This document shows positions 7,708 to 15,827 of a stretch of 64,000 nucleotides of DNA, one piece after another. The number at the start of each line of letters is the position of its first letter. The stretch's first letter is position 1. A program made the position numbers and the translations under genes. This DNA is from GCA-2733415 sp964276095 (GTDB taxonomy: Bacteria; Bacteroidota; Bacteroidia; Flavobacteriales; Flavobacteriaceae): assembly GCA_964276095.1 (NCBI GenBank), contig CAXYDR010000001.1, forward strand, positions 806,001 to 870,000. Direction: 5' to 3'. The notes under the pieces were generated by a model, which was given only the letters and a program-made list of their open reading frames with translations, did not search any database and was not told where the DNA came from.

Positions 7708-9069
7708 ATGAAATCACTTATACAAAAATATAATATTCCAGGTCCACGTTATACTAGTTACCCAACTGTACCATACTGGAACAAAGAAGGAATTTCAAAG
7801 GAATCATGGATTGAAACGTTTCAACGCTCTTTTTCTGAAAGTAATCAAGAAGAAGGGATTAGTTTGTACATACACCTTCCTTTTTGTGAAAGTTTGTGTA
7901 CTTTTTGTGCATGTCATAAACACATTACTAAACGTCATGAAGTTGAAGATGATTATATAGATACTCTGATTAAAGAATGGCAATTATACTTAAATCTTTT
8001 ATTGGAACGACCTATAATAAAAGAAATACATTTAGGTGGTGGTACGCCTACATTCTTTTCAAGTGAAAACTTAAACCGATTAATTGAAGGGCTTTTTAAA
8101 AAAGCAGATAGACATCCAGATTATGAGTTTAGTTTTGAAGGACACCCTAATAACACAACAAAAGAACAACTTGAAACCTTATATAATTTAGGTTTTACAA
8201 GGGTAAGTTTTGGTGTGCAAGATTATGATGAAGTTGTACAAAAAGCTATTCATAGAATACAACCTTTTGAAAACGTTCAACAAGTAACACAATGGGCTCG
8301 TGAAATTGGCTATACTTCAGTAAGTCATGATTTAATTTTCGGTTTGCCTTTTCAAACTCTAGATAAAGTAAAAAGTACTATAGATAAAACCAAGGAATTA
8401 AAACCAGATAGAATTGCATTTTACAGTTATGCTCATGTGCCTTGGATAAAAGGTGTAGGACAACGAGGATTTAATGAAAATGATTTACCTAAAGATTCTG
8501 AAAAAAGAGAATTATATGAAAAAGGTAAATTATGGTTAGAAGAAGCTGGTTATATTGAAATTGGAATGGATCATTTTGCTTTAGCTACTGATAGTTTATA
8601 TAAAGCAACCCAAACCAAAACATTACACCGTAATTTTATGGGCTATACAGCTAATAAAACACAAGTAATGGTTGGATTAGGTATGTCAGCAATTAGTGAC
8701 TCATGGTATGCATTTGCTCAAAATGCAAAAACCGTTAAAGAATACCAGAAGCAAGTTGACAATAAAGAATTACCAGTATTTAGAGGACATTTATTAAGTG
8801 AAGAAGATTTAGTTATAAGAAAACATATATTAAATATTATGTGTCATTTTAAAACTTCATGGAAGGAAACCGCTATGCAGTTTGAAAATATGGATCGTTA
8901 CCTAGGGCTTTTAAATGAATTAGAATCTGATGGGTTAGTTATAATAAATAAAGATTCGCTTATAGTTCCTGATAGCGCGAGAGCATATGTTAGAAACATT
9001 TGTATGGCATTTGATGCACATTTACAACGTAATAAACCGACTACAAAATTATTTTCAATGACAATTTAA
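7708..9069 (+). CDS. hemN: Oxygen-independent coproporphyrinogen III oxidase
   Basis: A 453-residue radical-SAM enzyme that oxidatively decarboxylates coproporphyrinogen III to protoporphyrinogen IX without oxygen in the cytoplasm. The substrate-contacting N-terminus GPRYTSYPT is at 12-20, the 4Fe-4S cysteines Cys60, Cys64, Cys67 and the extra Cys69 lie in FCESLCTFCACHK, and the GGGTP motif follows. These are the marks of true HemN rather than HemW. It stands alone between an FNR-type promoter and a bidirectional terminator, which fits a role in supplying haem for the cytochromes of this region during anoxic growth. Confidence 0.97.
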   Translation: MKSLIQKYNIPGPRYTSYPTVPYWNKEGISKESWIETFQRSFSESNQEEGISLYIHLPFCESLCTFCACHKHITKRHEVEDDYIDTLIKEWQLYLNLLLERPIIKEIHLGGGTPTFFSSENLNRLIEGLFKKADRHPDYEFSFEGHPNNTTKEQLETLYNLGFTRVSFGVQDYDEVVQKAIHRIQPFENVQQVTQWAREIGYTSVSHDLIFGLPFQTLDKVKSTIDKTKELKPDRIAFYSYAHVPWIKGVGQRGFNENDLPKDSEKRELYEKGKLWLEEAGYIEIGMDHFALATDSLYKATQTKTLHRNFMGYTANKTQVMVGLGMSAISDSWYAFAQNAKTVKEYQKQVDNKELPVFRGHLLSEEDLVIRKHILNIMCHFKTSWKETAMQFENMDRYLGLLNELESDGLVIINKDSLIVPDSARAYVRNICMAFDAHLQRNKPTTKLFSMTI

Positions 9070-9090
9070 CAATCAATACTTATATTAAAT

Positions 9091-9130
9091 AAAAAGTCCG
9101 ATTAAAGAAATTCTTTAAATCGGACTTTTT
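9091..9130. terminator. Bidirectional terminator between hemN and the rhodanese gene
   Basis: The arms AAAAAGTCCGATT and AATCGGACTTTTT, extended by complementary AAAGAA/TTCTTT, form a near perfect stem between convergent genes, with A and T runs at either end. Confidence 0.9.
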
Positions 9131-9145
9131 TCATCAACTAAACTA

Positions 9146-10558
9146 CTAACTACAGGCACTTGCAGCGCAGTCACTTTTATATGCTTTTAATGGAATGTTA
9201 CTTTTTATTATTTCAGTAAAACCATCATTAATATTTATTAGGTTTTTAAACCCTAGTCTATTTAAAATTGAAATAGCAATTACCGATCGGTAACCACCTG
9301 CACAATAGACATATCGTTCTTTGTTTTTATCTTGTTCATTAGCTAATAAATAAATATGATCTAATGGTAAATGTACTGCGTTTTTAATGCGGTTGTCATT
9401 GAACTCCCCTATTCTTCTAACATCTAAAAAGGAACACTCTTTATCTAATAACTCAATATCATCAGCTTCTAAAGTAAGTAATTCATTTACTTTTAAACCT
9501 TCATTTTCCCAAGCCAGTACTCCTCCTTTAATATATCCTAATACATTGTCATACCCAATTCTAGATAAACGAGTAACAGTTTCTTCTTCTCTACCTTCTG
9601 GAGTTATTAAAATAATAGGCTGATTAATATTTTCTATTAAAGCACCTACCCACGGAGCAAAAGTCCCGTCTAAACCAATAAATATAGAATTTACAATATG
9701 TTTTTCAGCGAATTCTTTAGGACTTCTAACATCTAAAAACAATACATCATCAATTGCCAAGTATTCTTGATATTGATTAGCTGTTATAGCAGTCAACCCT
9801 TTCGTAAGAAGTTTTCCTATTGGAGTATTAACCTTTTTATTCATCAAAGCATTCTTTGGGAAATACTGTGGTGGCTCTGATAGTCCTTCTAAAATTTGTT
9901 TTACAAATTCTTCTTTAGATAAATTAGGGTTTAAAGCATAATTAACTTTCTTTTGATTGCCTAAAGTATCGAAGGTTTCACTACTCATATTTTTACCACA
10001 AGCAGATCCTTTACCGTGATTTGGGTAAATGATAACATCGTTAGGCAATTTCATAATAACGTCTCGTAACGAATGATATAATTTTGCAGCTAAATCCTCT
10101 TTTGTTACCGAAGAAGAAACCGCTAAATCTGGTCTTCCTACATCACCAATAAATAATGCATCACCAGAAAATAGGCAGTATTCCTTACCTAACTCATCAA
10201 ATAATAAAAATGAAGAAGATTCTAGTGTATGTCCAGGAGTATGTAATAATCTTAAGGTTACATCACCTAATTTAAAATTTTCATTATCTTTTCCTTCATG
10301 AAAATCAAAATCAGCTGTTGCAGTAGGTCCATAAACAATTGTAGCACCTGTTTCTTTAGCTAAATCTACATGACCAGAAACAAAATCGGCATGAAAATGA
10401 GTAAGGAAAATATATTTGATAGTTACTTCATCCTTTTTAGCCATTGCAATATATGGTGCAATTTCTCTAAGCGGATCTATAATTGCAGCTTCACCATTTG
10501 AAGCTATAAAATAAGTTGCTTCTGCTAAACATTTGGTGTATAATTGTTCTACTTTCAT
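9146..10558 (-). CDS. Metallo-beta-lactamase protein with two rhodanese domains
   Basis: A 470-residue three-domain protein. Residues 1-250 are a metallo-beta-lactamase domain of the persulfide dioxygenase/glyoxalase II type with metal motif THFHADFVSGH and later HTPGHT and SGDALF. Two rhodanese domains follow. The first (about 260-360) has no catalytic cysteine where one is expected (LITPEGREEET), so it is probably structural; the second (about 370-460) keeps VYCAGGYRS with the active Cys. The tail SDCAASACS has two more cysteines. The family handles glutathione or other low-molecular-weight persulfides and sulfur transfer. A perfect FNR-type promoter precedes it, so it is likely induced without oxygen, which fits a sulfur-transfer or sulfide role more than an oxygen-using one. 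Confidence 0.85.
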   Translation of the reverse strand: MKVEQLYTKCLAEATYFIASNGEAAIIDPLREIAPYIAMAKKDEVTIKYIFLTHFHADFVSGHVDLAKETGATIVYGPTATADFDFHEGKDNENFKLGDVTLRLLHTPGHTLESSSFLLFDELGKEYCLFSGDALFIGDVGRPDLAVSSSVTKEDLAAKLYHSLRDVIMKLPNDVIIYPNHGKGSACGKNMSSETFDTLGNQKKVNYALNPNLSKEEFVKQILEGLSEPPQYFPKNALMNKKVNTPIGKLLTKGLTAITANQYQEYLAIDDVLFLDVRSPKEFAEKHIVNSIFIGLDGTFAPWVGALIENINQPIILITPEGREEETVTRLSRIGYDNVLGYIKGGVLAWENEGLKVNELLTLEADDIELLDKECSFLDVRRIGEFNDNRIKNAVHLPLDHIYLLANEQDKNKERYVYCAGGYRSVIAISILNRLGFKNLININDGFTEIIKSNIPLKAYKSDCAASACS

Positions 10559-10575
10559 AGGTATAATTTATACCT

Positions 10576-10618
10576 CAAATGTAGTTTTAAGCTCACATTA
10601 CAACTATGATATTTATCA
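10576..10618 (-). promoter_or_regulatory. FNR-type promoter of the MBL-rhodanese gene
   Basis: Exact box TGATATTTATCA at 10607-10618; perfect -7 element TACATTTG on the minus strand at 10576-10583; centres 33 bp apart. Predicted transcription start near 10571 and a 13-base leader. Confidence 0.8.
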
Positions 10619-10685
10619 GCTCATATAAAAACTGATTAAAATATTTTTATAATAGCACTTGATTTTGTGTTATCATTTTTGATTC

Positions 10686-11234
10686 TTATAGAATTGTTTT
10701 TAAAATATCACCAACACTATAGGCAACTATTGCAGCTATCCCTCCTAACAATAAAGTTTCAATTATTCCTTTTATAAGATTGCTTTTATTTACATATGTT
10801 TTCAAAAACCCAATAACTAAAAATCCTAATACAGTTAAACATGAAGAAATGAAAAATAAATTATACGCAATTGGATACATATAATCTATTATATAGATAA
10901 GTATAGGAATAATTCCAATTGCTATAAATGATATATAAGTTATTGCTCCAACCCAAAATGGCTTTTTGTAATTATTATAATTAATACCATTGTTTAAACT
11001 TGTAGCGTTATTTGTTTTTGTAGATAAATACGCTCCAACAGACATTGCAAAGCCATCTGCTAACAAATTAGCTAATCCAAGGACAATTATTATAGAACTA
11101 TCTAAATTAGCTCCAACAGAACCAGCTACAACGGCAAAGGTAGTTATACAACCATCAAAAGCACCATATACAAATTCTCCAAGATAGGTTTCAAAATAAT
11201 ATAAAAAAGTACTTTTCTTGTCAGAATTCTTCAT
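10686..11234 (-). CDS. VIT1/CCC1-family metal transporter-like membrane protein
   Basis: A 182-residue inner-membrane protein with about five hydrophobic helices. The stretches VYGAFDGCITTFAVVAGSVGA and GLANLLADGFAMSVGAYLS carry the conserved small and acidic residues of the VIT1/CCC1 Fe/Mn transporter family. It lacks the cytoplasmic metal-binding insertion of plant and fungal proteins and is short, as bacterial members often are. It lies 10 bp after a DUF3298-type lipoprotein gene and is probably cotranscribed with it. Iron or manganese movement is inferred from family only. Confidence 0.8.
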   Translation of the reverse strand: MKNSDKKSTFLYYFETYLGEFVYGAFDGCITTFAVVAGSVGANLDSSIIIVLGLANLLADGFAMSVGAYLSTKTNNATSLNNGINYNNYKKPFWVGAITYISFIAIGIIPILIYIIDYMYPIAYNLFFISSCLTVLGFLVIGFLKTYVNKSNLIKGIIETLLLGGIAAIVAYSVGDILKTIL

Positions 11235-11244
11235 TCATTAGTGT

Positions 11245-12108
11245 TTATAAAATTTGATTGATGTTTCTTTCTAATAAATAATAATCCATAATGTACTCCC
11301 TTAATTGCTCTTTTGTAGTTTCTATATAGTAAGTTCCTGTATAAGATGGACAAACTATACAATCGTCAAAATAAAATCTAATTTGATTACCATCAATACT
11401 AAAGTTGTTTCTATAGGTTTCAAAATCTCCTTCAGAAATTTCCCAACAATCATAATACATTTCTCCAGAATTAATATTAGATGCTATTATCTTATTTAAA
11501 TGATTTAAAACGGCTTGTTCAGAACTAGGTTTAAAATAATCATTAAAATGTATGATTTTGGTTCTATCAAAATCATAGTTAACAGTCTTAAAACTAACAT
11601 TACTGTGCATAGATTCCGAATAAAAATTTTCTATTACAAAAACTGTACTTAATACTTTTCTATTCTCTTTAATAGCATAATTTATTTTACTTTTTTGCTT
11701 ACGAGTTTCAATAGAATCGCATAGTGGAATAAATTCTTCATTTTCCTTCATTAAAGAAATTGTTTTTTCGACTAATTCCTTTTTTATATACTTATTAAAA
11801 TTAGAATAATTACCACTTACTTTTTCATTTAAAATTGGATAATGAAAATCCAAAACTGTTTTTTCATTTTCTTCAAGTATATGCTTTTCTAAAACGATCT
11901 TTTCTGGTTTTTTAGCGGATACAAGAACATCCAACTGCATGATTTTATTCGAAGATTTGTCATTTAAGTCATTATTGTAGCTAATTGAATCCTGGCTTAT
12001 TTCGTTTACTAAAACCTCTTCATTAATAATGTCATTTTCTTGATTAGCATTTTGTTTACATCCAAGTGTTATTAATAAAGCTATTGGTAATATCAATTTA
12101 AATTTCAT
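11245..12108 (-). CDS. DUF3298/RsiV-like lipoprotein
   Basis: A 287-residue protein with a lipoprotein signal (LLITLGC, lipid cysteine about residue 17), an acidic low-complexity linker, then a domain with FHYPILNEK..., HFNDYF and FSIDGNQIRFYFDD...GTYYIE. That order matches the DUF4163/DUF3298 pair of RsiV-type proteins, which bind lysozyme or peptidoglycan in some bacteria. The usual substrate pocket is not verifiable here. It is divergent from a universal stress protein gene; the shared FNR-type box at 12154-12165 could also act on this side. Confidence 0.7.
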   Translation of the reverse strand: MKFKLILPIALLITLGCKQNANQENDIINEEVLVNEISQDSISYNNDLNDKSSNKIMQLDVLVSAKKPEKIVLEKHILEENEKTVLDFHYPILNEKVSGNYSNFNKYIKKELVEKTISLMKENEEFIPLCDSIETRKQKSKINYAIKENRKVLSTVFVIENFYSESMHSNVSFKTVNYDFDRTKIIHFNDYFKPSSEQAVLNHLNKIIASNINSGEMYYDCWEISEGDFETYRNNFSIDGNQIRFYFDDCIVCPSYTGTYYIETTKEQLREYIMDYYLLERNINQIL

Positions 12109-12153
12109 AGAATAAGTTTATACTAAAATAATACAATTATTTCATTTTAGACA

Positions 12154-12196
12154 TGATAAATATCGTGAGTTATATGAAATATTTTGGTTATCTTTA
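12154..12196 (+). promoter_or_regulatory. FNR-type promoter of the 12.2-kb universal stress protein
   Basis: Box TGATAAATATCG at 12154-12165 (last base deviates), -7 element TATCTTTA (7 of 8) at 12189-12196, centres 33 bp apart, predicted start near 12201. A weaker -7-like TATTTTAG on the other strand (12123-12130) is also 33 bp away, so divergent activation is possible. Confidence 0.65.
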
Positions 12197-12217
12197 GTTA
12201 ACTAATTGATCAAAAAA

Positions 12218-13066
12218 ATGAAAAAGATACTTTATAACACCGATTTTTCTGACTGTTCAATAAATGCATTTGTTTATGCATTACACTTAGCAGACCAATT
12301 TAATGCTGAAATTATCACATTACACACTTATACAAGACCGGTAATAGGTTCAATGTACTTACCTAACACCTACCAAAATATTTATGCTCATCTTGAAACA
12401 GATGAATTTGATATGTTTAAAGACACATCAAAATTATTATATATAATAGCAGAGAAGCATCAAAAAAATCATGTTAAAAACACGTTTTTGATGATTGAGG
12501 AAGATACTATTGATGGAATGTTACAAACTATAAAGAATGAGGATGTAGATATTGTGGTTATGGGTACTAAAGGAGCTTCTGGTTTAAAAGAAATTTTTAT
12601 GGGTTCAGTAACGAGTCATTTAATGGAACAATCCCCTTGTCCAGTACTTGCTATACCTGAAAATGCTGATTATGGAGATGGTATTAAAAATATCTTGTTT
12701 TCATCTGATTTTTTCCCAGAAGAAATTACTGCTTTAAAATATGCGTTAGATTTATCGGATAATTTAAATGCACATTTTGAGTGTATTAACACAGCTGTTG
12801 ATTATTCTGATTATAAAGAAAAATTAATAGCTAATTGGAATGAAAAATTACAATTTACGAAGTATAAAGACATTAATTTTTCAATTATTGACGCTAATAC
12901 CTTAGCAGAAATTACAGAATACATTGATCTTAATAAAATAGATTTATTAATTACCGCTATTTATAAAAATAACTTTATTGAAAGGCTTTTTCATTATAGT
13001 TTAGCTAAAAGATTGGCACATCATAGTACAATACCTGTATTAACTATTCCTAATAGTAAAGACTAA
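12218..13066 (+). CDS. Tandem-domain universal stress protein (first of three)
   Basis: A 282-residue protein of two UspA domains. The first has KKILYNTDFSDCSINAFVYAL at its start and the nucleotide-binding pattern VVMGTKGASGLKEIFMGSVTSHL (G-2x-G-9x-G-S/T) near residues 110-132; the second half (from NILFSSDFF) is degenerate in that motif. A TTG codon at 12206 is in frame, but ATG at 12218 gives the family's normal MKKILY start and lies behind the predicted transcription start. It is monocistronic between an FNR-type promoter and a strong terminator. ATP binding by the first domain is likely; the cellular role of such proteins is generally protective in energy-starved cells. Confidence 0.9.
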   Translation: MKKILYNTDFSDCSINAFVYALHLADQFNAEIITLHTYTRPVIGSMYLPNTYQNIYAHLETDEFDMFKDTSKLLYIIAEKHQKNHVKNTFLMIEEDTIDGMLQTIKNEDVDIVVMGTKGASGLKEIFMGSVTSHLMEQSPCPVLAIPENADYGDGIKNILFSSDFFPEEITALKYALDLSDNLNAHFECINTAVDYSDYKEKLIANWNEKLQFTKYKDINFSIIDANTLAEITEYIDLNKIDLLITAIYKNNFIERLFHYSLAKRLAHHSTIPVLTIPNSKD

Positions 13067-13095
13067 TCTTCTAATAAAAAGAAGAACATTAAAAC

Positions 13096-13138
13096 AATTA
13101 AGAAGCCCATTAATAAATTATTAATGGGCTTCTTAATT
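13096..13138. terminator. Long perfect bidirectional terminator
   Basis: Two 21-base arms (13096-13116 and 13118-13138) are perfect reverse complements around one central base; the GC core is AGCCCATTAATAA. It sits between the convergent universal stress protein and CBS genes. Confidence 0.9.
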
Positions 13139-13149
13139 TAAAGACTTTA

Positions 13150-13629
13150 TTAATATTTCTCCAATAAATATTTTATTAAATCTGTAGTAGTAACAATTCC
13201 AACTAACTTACCCTCTTCTTCAACAGGTAGTGCATGAAAATTTTCTTTTGCTAATATTTGAGCTACATCATAAATTGTATCAGTTGATTTAACGGTAACT
13301 ACATTTTTAACCATTACTTGTTGTAAAGTAAACATATCATAGACAATAGAATCAACATGATCTGCATCTTCGTCAACTGCATCTGCAAAACTGATACGTA
13401 ATAAATCAGTATAGCTTAAAATCCCTTCCGTAACATTATTATTAACAACAGGTATATGCCTGATATTATGTTTTTTAAAAAGCCCTTCGGCTTTCTCTAA
13501 CGTATCATTTAGATTTAATAATACTAAATTACTTGTCATAATGCTTGAAATAGGTACGTTTTTTTTCATAACTTTTGATATTGGAATACTTTTTTTCTTA
13601 ATATTTGAAACTTGGACTATCTTTTTCAT
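13150..13629 (-). CDS. Tandem CBS-domain protein
   Basis: A 159-residue cytoplasmic protein of two CBS domains: MTSNLVLLNLNDTLEKAEGLF...HIPVV...GILSYTDLL and MVKNVVTVKSTDTIYDVAQIL...ALPVEEEGKLVGIVTTTDLI. Such modules bind adenosine nucleotides and act as energy sensors. The first 30 residues contain short repeats (SIPISKVMKK then VPISSIM), suggesting a local duplication or that translation starts at the later Met. It is flanked by two universal stress protein genes, a frequent company for stand-alone CBS proteins. Confidence 0.9.
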   Translation of the reverse strand: MKKIVQVSNIKKKSIPISKVMKKNVPISSIMTSNLVLLNLNDTLEKAEGLFKKHNIRHIPVVNNNVTEGILSYTDLLRISFADAVDEDADHVDSIVYDMFTLQQVMVKNVVTVKSTDTIYDVAQILAKENFHALPVEEEGKLVGIVTTTDLIKYLLEKY

Positions 13630-13646
13630 GACGGGTAAATTATATC

Positions 13647-13670
13647 TTACTAAAAAAATATTTTTAGTAA
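13647..13670. repeat. Perfect inverted repeat upstream of the CBS gene
   Basis: TTACTAAAAA (13647-13656) and TTTTTAGTAA (13661-13670) are exact reverse complements around AATA. It lies 18-41 bp upstream of the CBS start codon, a position suited to an operator or to a leader hairpin. Confidence 0.6.
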
Positions 13671-13730
13671 TTTGGTTAATCTAACTTTTTAATTCCTCAT
13701 AAAGTTCATGAAAACCATGAGATATTACTA

Positions 13731-13742
13731 TGATTAAAATCA
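13731..13742. promoter_or_regulatory. FNR-type box upstream of the CBS gene
   Basis: Exact TGATTAAAATCA, in the gap between the second universal stress protein gene and the CBS gene. No good -7 element is found 32-34 bp away on the minus strand, so its use is less certain than the others. Confidence 0.4.
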
Positions 13743-13757
13743 GTTTAATTAAGGAAT

Positions 13758-14615
13758 TTAATCCATTAAAATTACTTGTTCCGGTAATATAAATAATGGT
13801 GTTTTTAAATGATAACTCACCTTACGTATATGCGAGCTGTTAATTATTTTCTGTAAAAAGTTTTTTTCTTTTTTTATCATTATTAATAAATCTATTTGTA
13901 AAAACTCTAGTAAGCAACTTAGTGTTTGATCTAAAGGCATACTTGTTACTTTATGAGTAGAAACATTAAATTTTTCTAATAATTTATGTAATTCAATTTT
14001 ATTTAATAATTGCTTTTCAGATAAATCTTTTAAATTTTCATCTACATAAAGTGTATATACAGAAGGCATAAAAGTTTTTAACATTTTAATTAATGGGTGC
14101 AATGTTACAGGTAAGTAGTTTACTTTGTAATCTACTGAAATTAGCACCTTTTCTATTGGAACAAAAACACTTCCTTCTGGTATTGCCAAAATAGGGATGT
14201 CTATTTTATTAATTATTTTAGCAGCTGTACTTCCAAGAAAAACTTGTTTAGCTCCTGTGGCTCCTGTAGTACCCATTAATAATATTTCAATATGTTCTTT
14301 TTTGCAATATTTTGTAATGGAATCAAAAAAAGTATCAAATATATACTCCGTTATAAACTGATGAGCTGAATTTTTATTTAAACTATTAACTTTCTCTAAT
14401 AAATCCTCTAACTTCTTTTTTGAATTTCCTAATAATGCTGTTTGCATATTTTCTCCAGCTGTACTCGTCATTAAATCATCCAACATTAATCCTCTACTAT
14501 CTTTAACATGCAATATGTGAAATTTAACGTTCTCATTCTCGAAAAAATTCATGGCATAAAGAATTGCTTGAAAAGAATTTTCTGAAAAGTCTGTTAATAA
14601 TAGAATTTGTCTCAT
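13758..14615 (-). CDS. Tandem-domain universal stress protein (second of three)
   Basis: A 285-residue protein of two UspA folds. The N-terminal domain carries LLTDFSENSFQAILYAMNFF and the ATP-type motif LLMGTTGATGAKQVFLGSTAAKI; the C-terminal domain (from VLISVDYKVNYLPV) has lost it. The start is 3 bp from the end of the HMA-domain gene upstream, so the two are cotranscribed from the promoter at 14907-14949. Confidence 0.9.
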   Translation of the reverse strand: MRQILLLTDFSENSFQAILYAMNFFENENVKFHILHVKDSRGLMLDDLMTSTAGENMQTALLGNSKKKLEDLLEKVNSLNKNSAHQFITEYIFDTFFDSITKYCKKEHIEILLMGTTGATGAKQVFLGSTAAKIINKIDIPILAIPEGSVFVPIEKVLISVDYKVNYLPVTLHPLIKMLKTFMPSVYTLYVDENLKDLSEKQLLNKIELHKLLEKFNVSTHKVTSMPLDQTLSCLLEFLQIDLLIMIKKEKNFLQKIINSSHIRKVSYHLKTPLFILPEQVILMD

Positions 14616-14618
14616 TTC

Positions 14619-14888
14619 TTATTTTTTAATTTTACCAATTGCGCAACTAATAAATGATTTGGCTTTCAAGCTTAATGTATTTTCGTCATCAATAACTGGA
14701 TACCCTAATTTTTTTAATTTTTGATAAACAATTTGTTCGTCATCAGCAGTTAAACAAATAAAATTTATCTCAGATGAATCTATATTTAAACTCACTTCAT
14801 CTATACTATTTAATTCTTCTAGACTCGAAATAATTGTATGAGCACAACCACCACATTTTAAATTTTGTATTTGTTTTGTAATATTCAT
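14619..14888 (-). CDS. HMA-domain heavy-metal binding protein (copper-chaperone-like)
   Basis: An 89-residue protein whose first 65 residues form a heavy-metal-associated domain with the metal site KCGGCAHTI (Cys12, Cys15). It follows the Atx1/CopZ pattern, though the residue before the first Cys is Lys rather than the usual Met-x. A basic tail SFISCAIGKIKK adds a third cysteine. Binding of Cu(I) or Zn is likely by family. It is the first gene of a two-gene operon with a universal stress protein, under an FNR-type promoter. Supplying copper to cbb3 or NirK, or buffering it, is an inference from context. Confidence 0.85.
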   Translation of the reverse strand: MNITKQIQNLKCGGCAHTIISSLEELNSIDEVSLNIDSSEINFICLTADDEQIVYQKLKKLGYPVIDDENTLSLKAKSFISCAIGKIKK

Positions 14889-14906
14889 TTTACTATAAAT
14901 TATATA

Positions 14907-14949
14907 TAAAGTTAATCATTTTTACTCAAGATAATGCTGATATATATCA
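14907..14949 (-). promoter_or_regulatory. FNR-type promoter of the HMA-USP operon
   Basis: Exact box TGATATATATCA at 14938-14949; -7 element TAACTTTA (7 of 8) on the minus strand at 14907-14914; centres 33 bp apart; predicted start near 14902. Confidence 0.75.
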
Positions 14950-14978
14950 GTAAATATTCATGCATAAAACACACTAAC

Positions 14979-15827
14979 ATGGTATTTATCAGCAAAAAAA
15001 GTGTTAAATTTAGGTATATCAATAATAAATTTACAGCTATCGTAACGGTTAAATCTATCCATATATTTAAGCAAATACGATCTTTATTAATAGAGATTGG
15101 AGCACTTACCTATTTTGGAATTCGCTTTTTTAAATCACTCTTTAAACCACCTTTTGAATTTAAAGAGTTAGTACGACAATGCTACCAAATTGGATATAAA
15201 TCTTTATTTTTAGTTAGTTTAACAGGGTTTATAATTGGCTTGGTATTAACCTTACAAACCCGCCCTACTCTATTAGAGTTTGGAGCCGTTTCATGGATGC
15301 CTGCAATGGTGGGGGTTTCTATTATACGAGAAATAGGACCTATGATAACAGCCTTAGTTTGTGCAGGAAAAATTGGTTCTAGTATTGGTGCAGAGCTGGG
15401 ATCAATGCGTGTTACAGAACAAATTGACGCAATGGAAGTTTCAGGTACAAATCCATTTAAATATTTAGTTGTAACCCGTGTTTTAGCAATTACTCTAATG
15501 TTACCTTTATTAGTGATAATAGCTGATTTTCTAGCTCTATATGGCTCTTTTTTAGTAGAACATTTTAAAGGTAATGTATCATTGCAACTTTATTTTAATG
15601 AAGTTGTAGAAGCACTACAATTTGGAGACACTTTTCCTGCTACTATTAAAACGTTCTTTTTTGGATTAACTATTGGACTAGTGGGATGCTATAAAGGATT
15701 TTATTCTAAAAAAGGGACAGAAGGTGTTGGTTATGCTGCAAATTCGGCAGTTGTACTTTCTTCTATTTTATTATTTATTATTGACTTTATTGCTGTATTC
15801 ATTACTGATCTATTTTTTGAGCTATGA
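14979..15827 (+). CDS. mlaE: MlaE-type ABC transporter permease
   Basis: Inner-membrane permease of a phospholipid transport system. The conserved core runs from LLIEIGALTYFG through FLVSLTGFIIGLVLTLQ, IIREIGPMITALVCAGKIGSSIGAELGSM and QIDAMEVSGTNP to a C-terminal pair of helices, the full MlaE pattern. The true start is unclear. Only two ATG codons precede the core (14934, 14979); both add a basic leader unlike relatives and both lie at the FNR-type boxes. A shorter protein would need a rare start such as ATA at 15063 (reading IFKQIRS). The stop overlaps mlaF by 4 bp (ATGA). Confidence 0.85.
   Translation: MVFISKKSVKFRYINNKFTAIVTVKSIHIFKQIRSLLIEIGALTYFGIRFFKSLFKPPFEFKELVRQCYQIGYKSLFLVSLTGFIIGLVLTLQTRPTLLEFGAVSWMPAMVGVSIIREIGPMITALVCAGKIGSSIGAELGSMRVTEQIDAMEVSGTNPFKYLVVTRVLAITLMLPLLVIIADFLALYGSFLVEHFKGNVSLQLYFNEVVEALQFGDTFPATIKTFFFGLTIGLVGCYKGFYSKKGTEGVGYAANSAVVLSSILLFIIDFIAVFITDLFFEL
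14980..14991 (+). promoter_or_regulatory. Second FNR-type box, facing the Mla operon
   Basis: TGGTATTTATCA (one mismatch) lies 42 bp from the previous box, about four helical turns. On the plus side the expected -7 window (15015-15022) reads TATATCAA, only a poor match. It may control mlaE or assist the divergent promoter. Confidence 0.45.
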
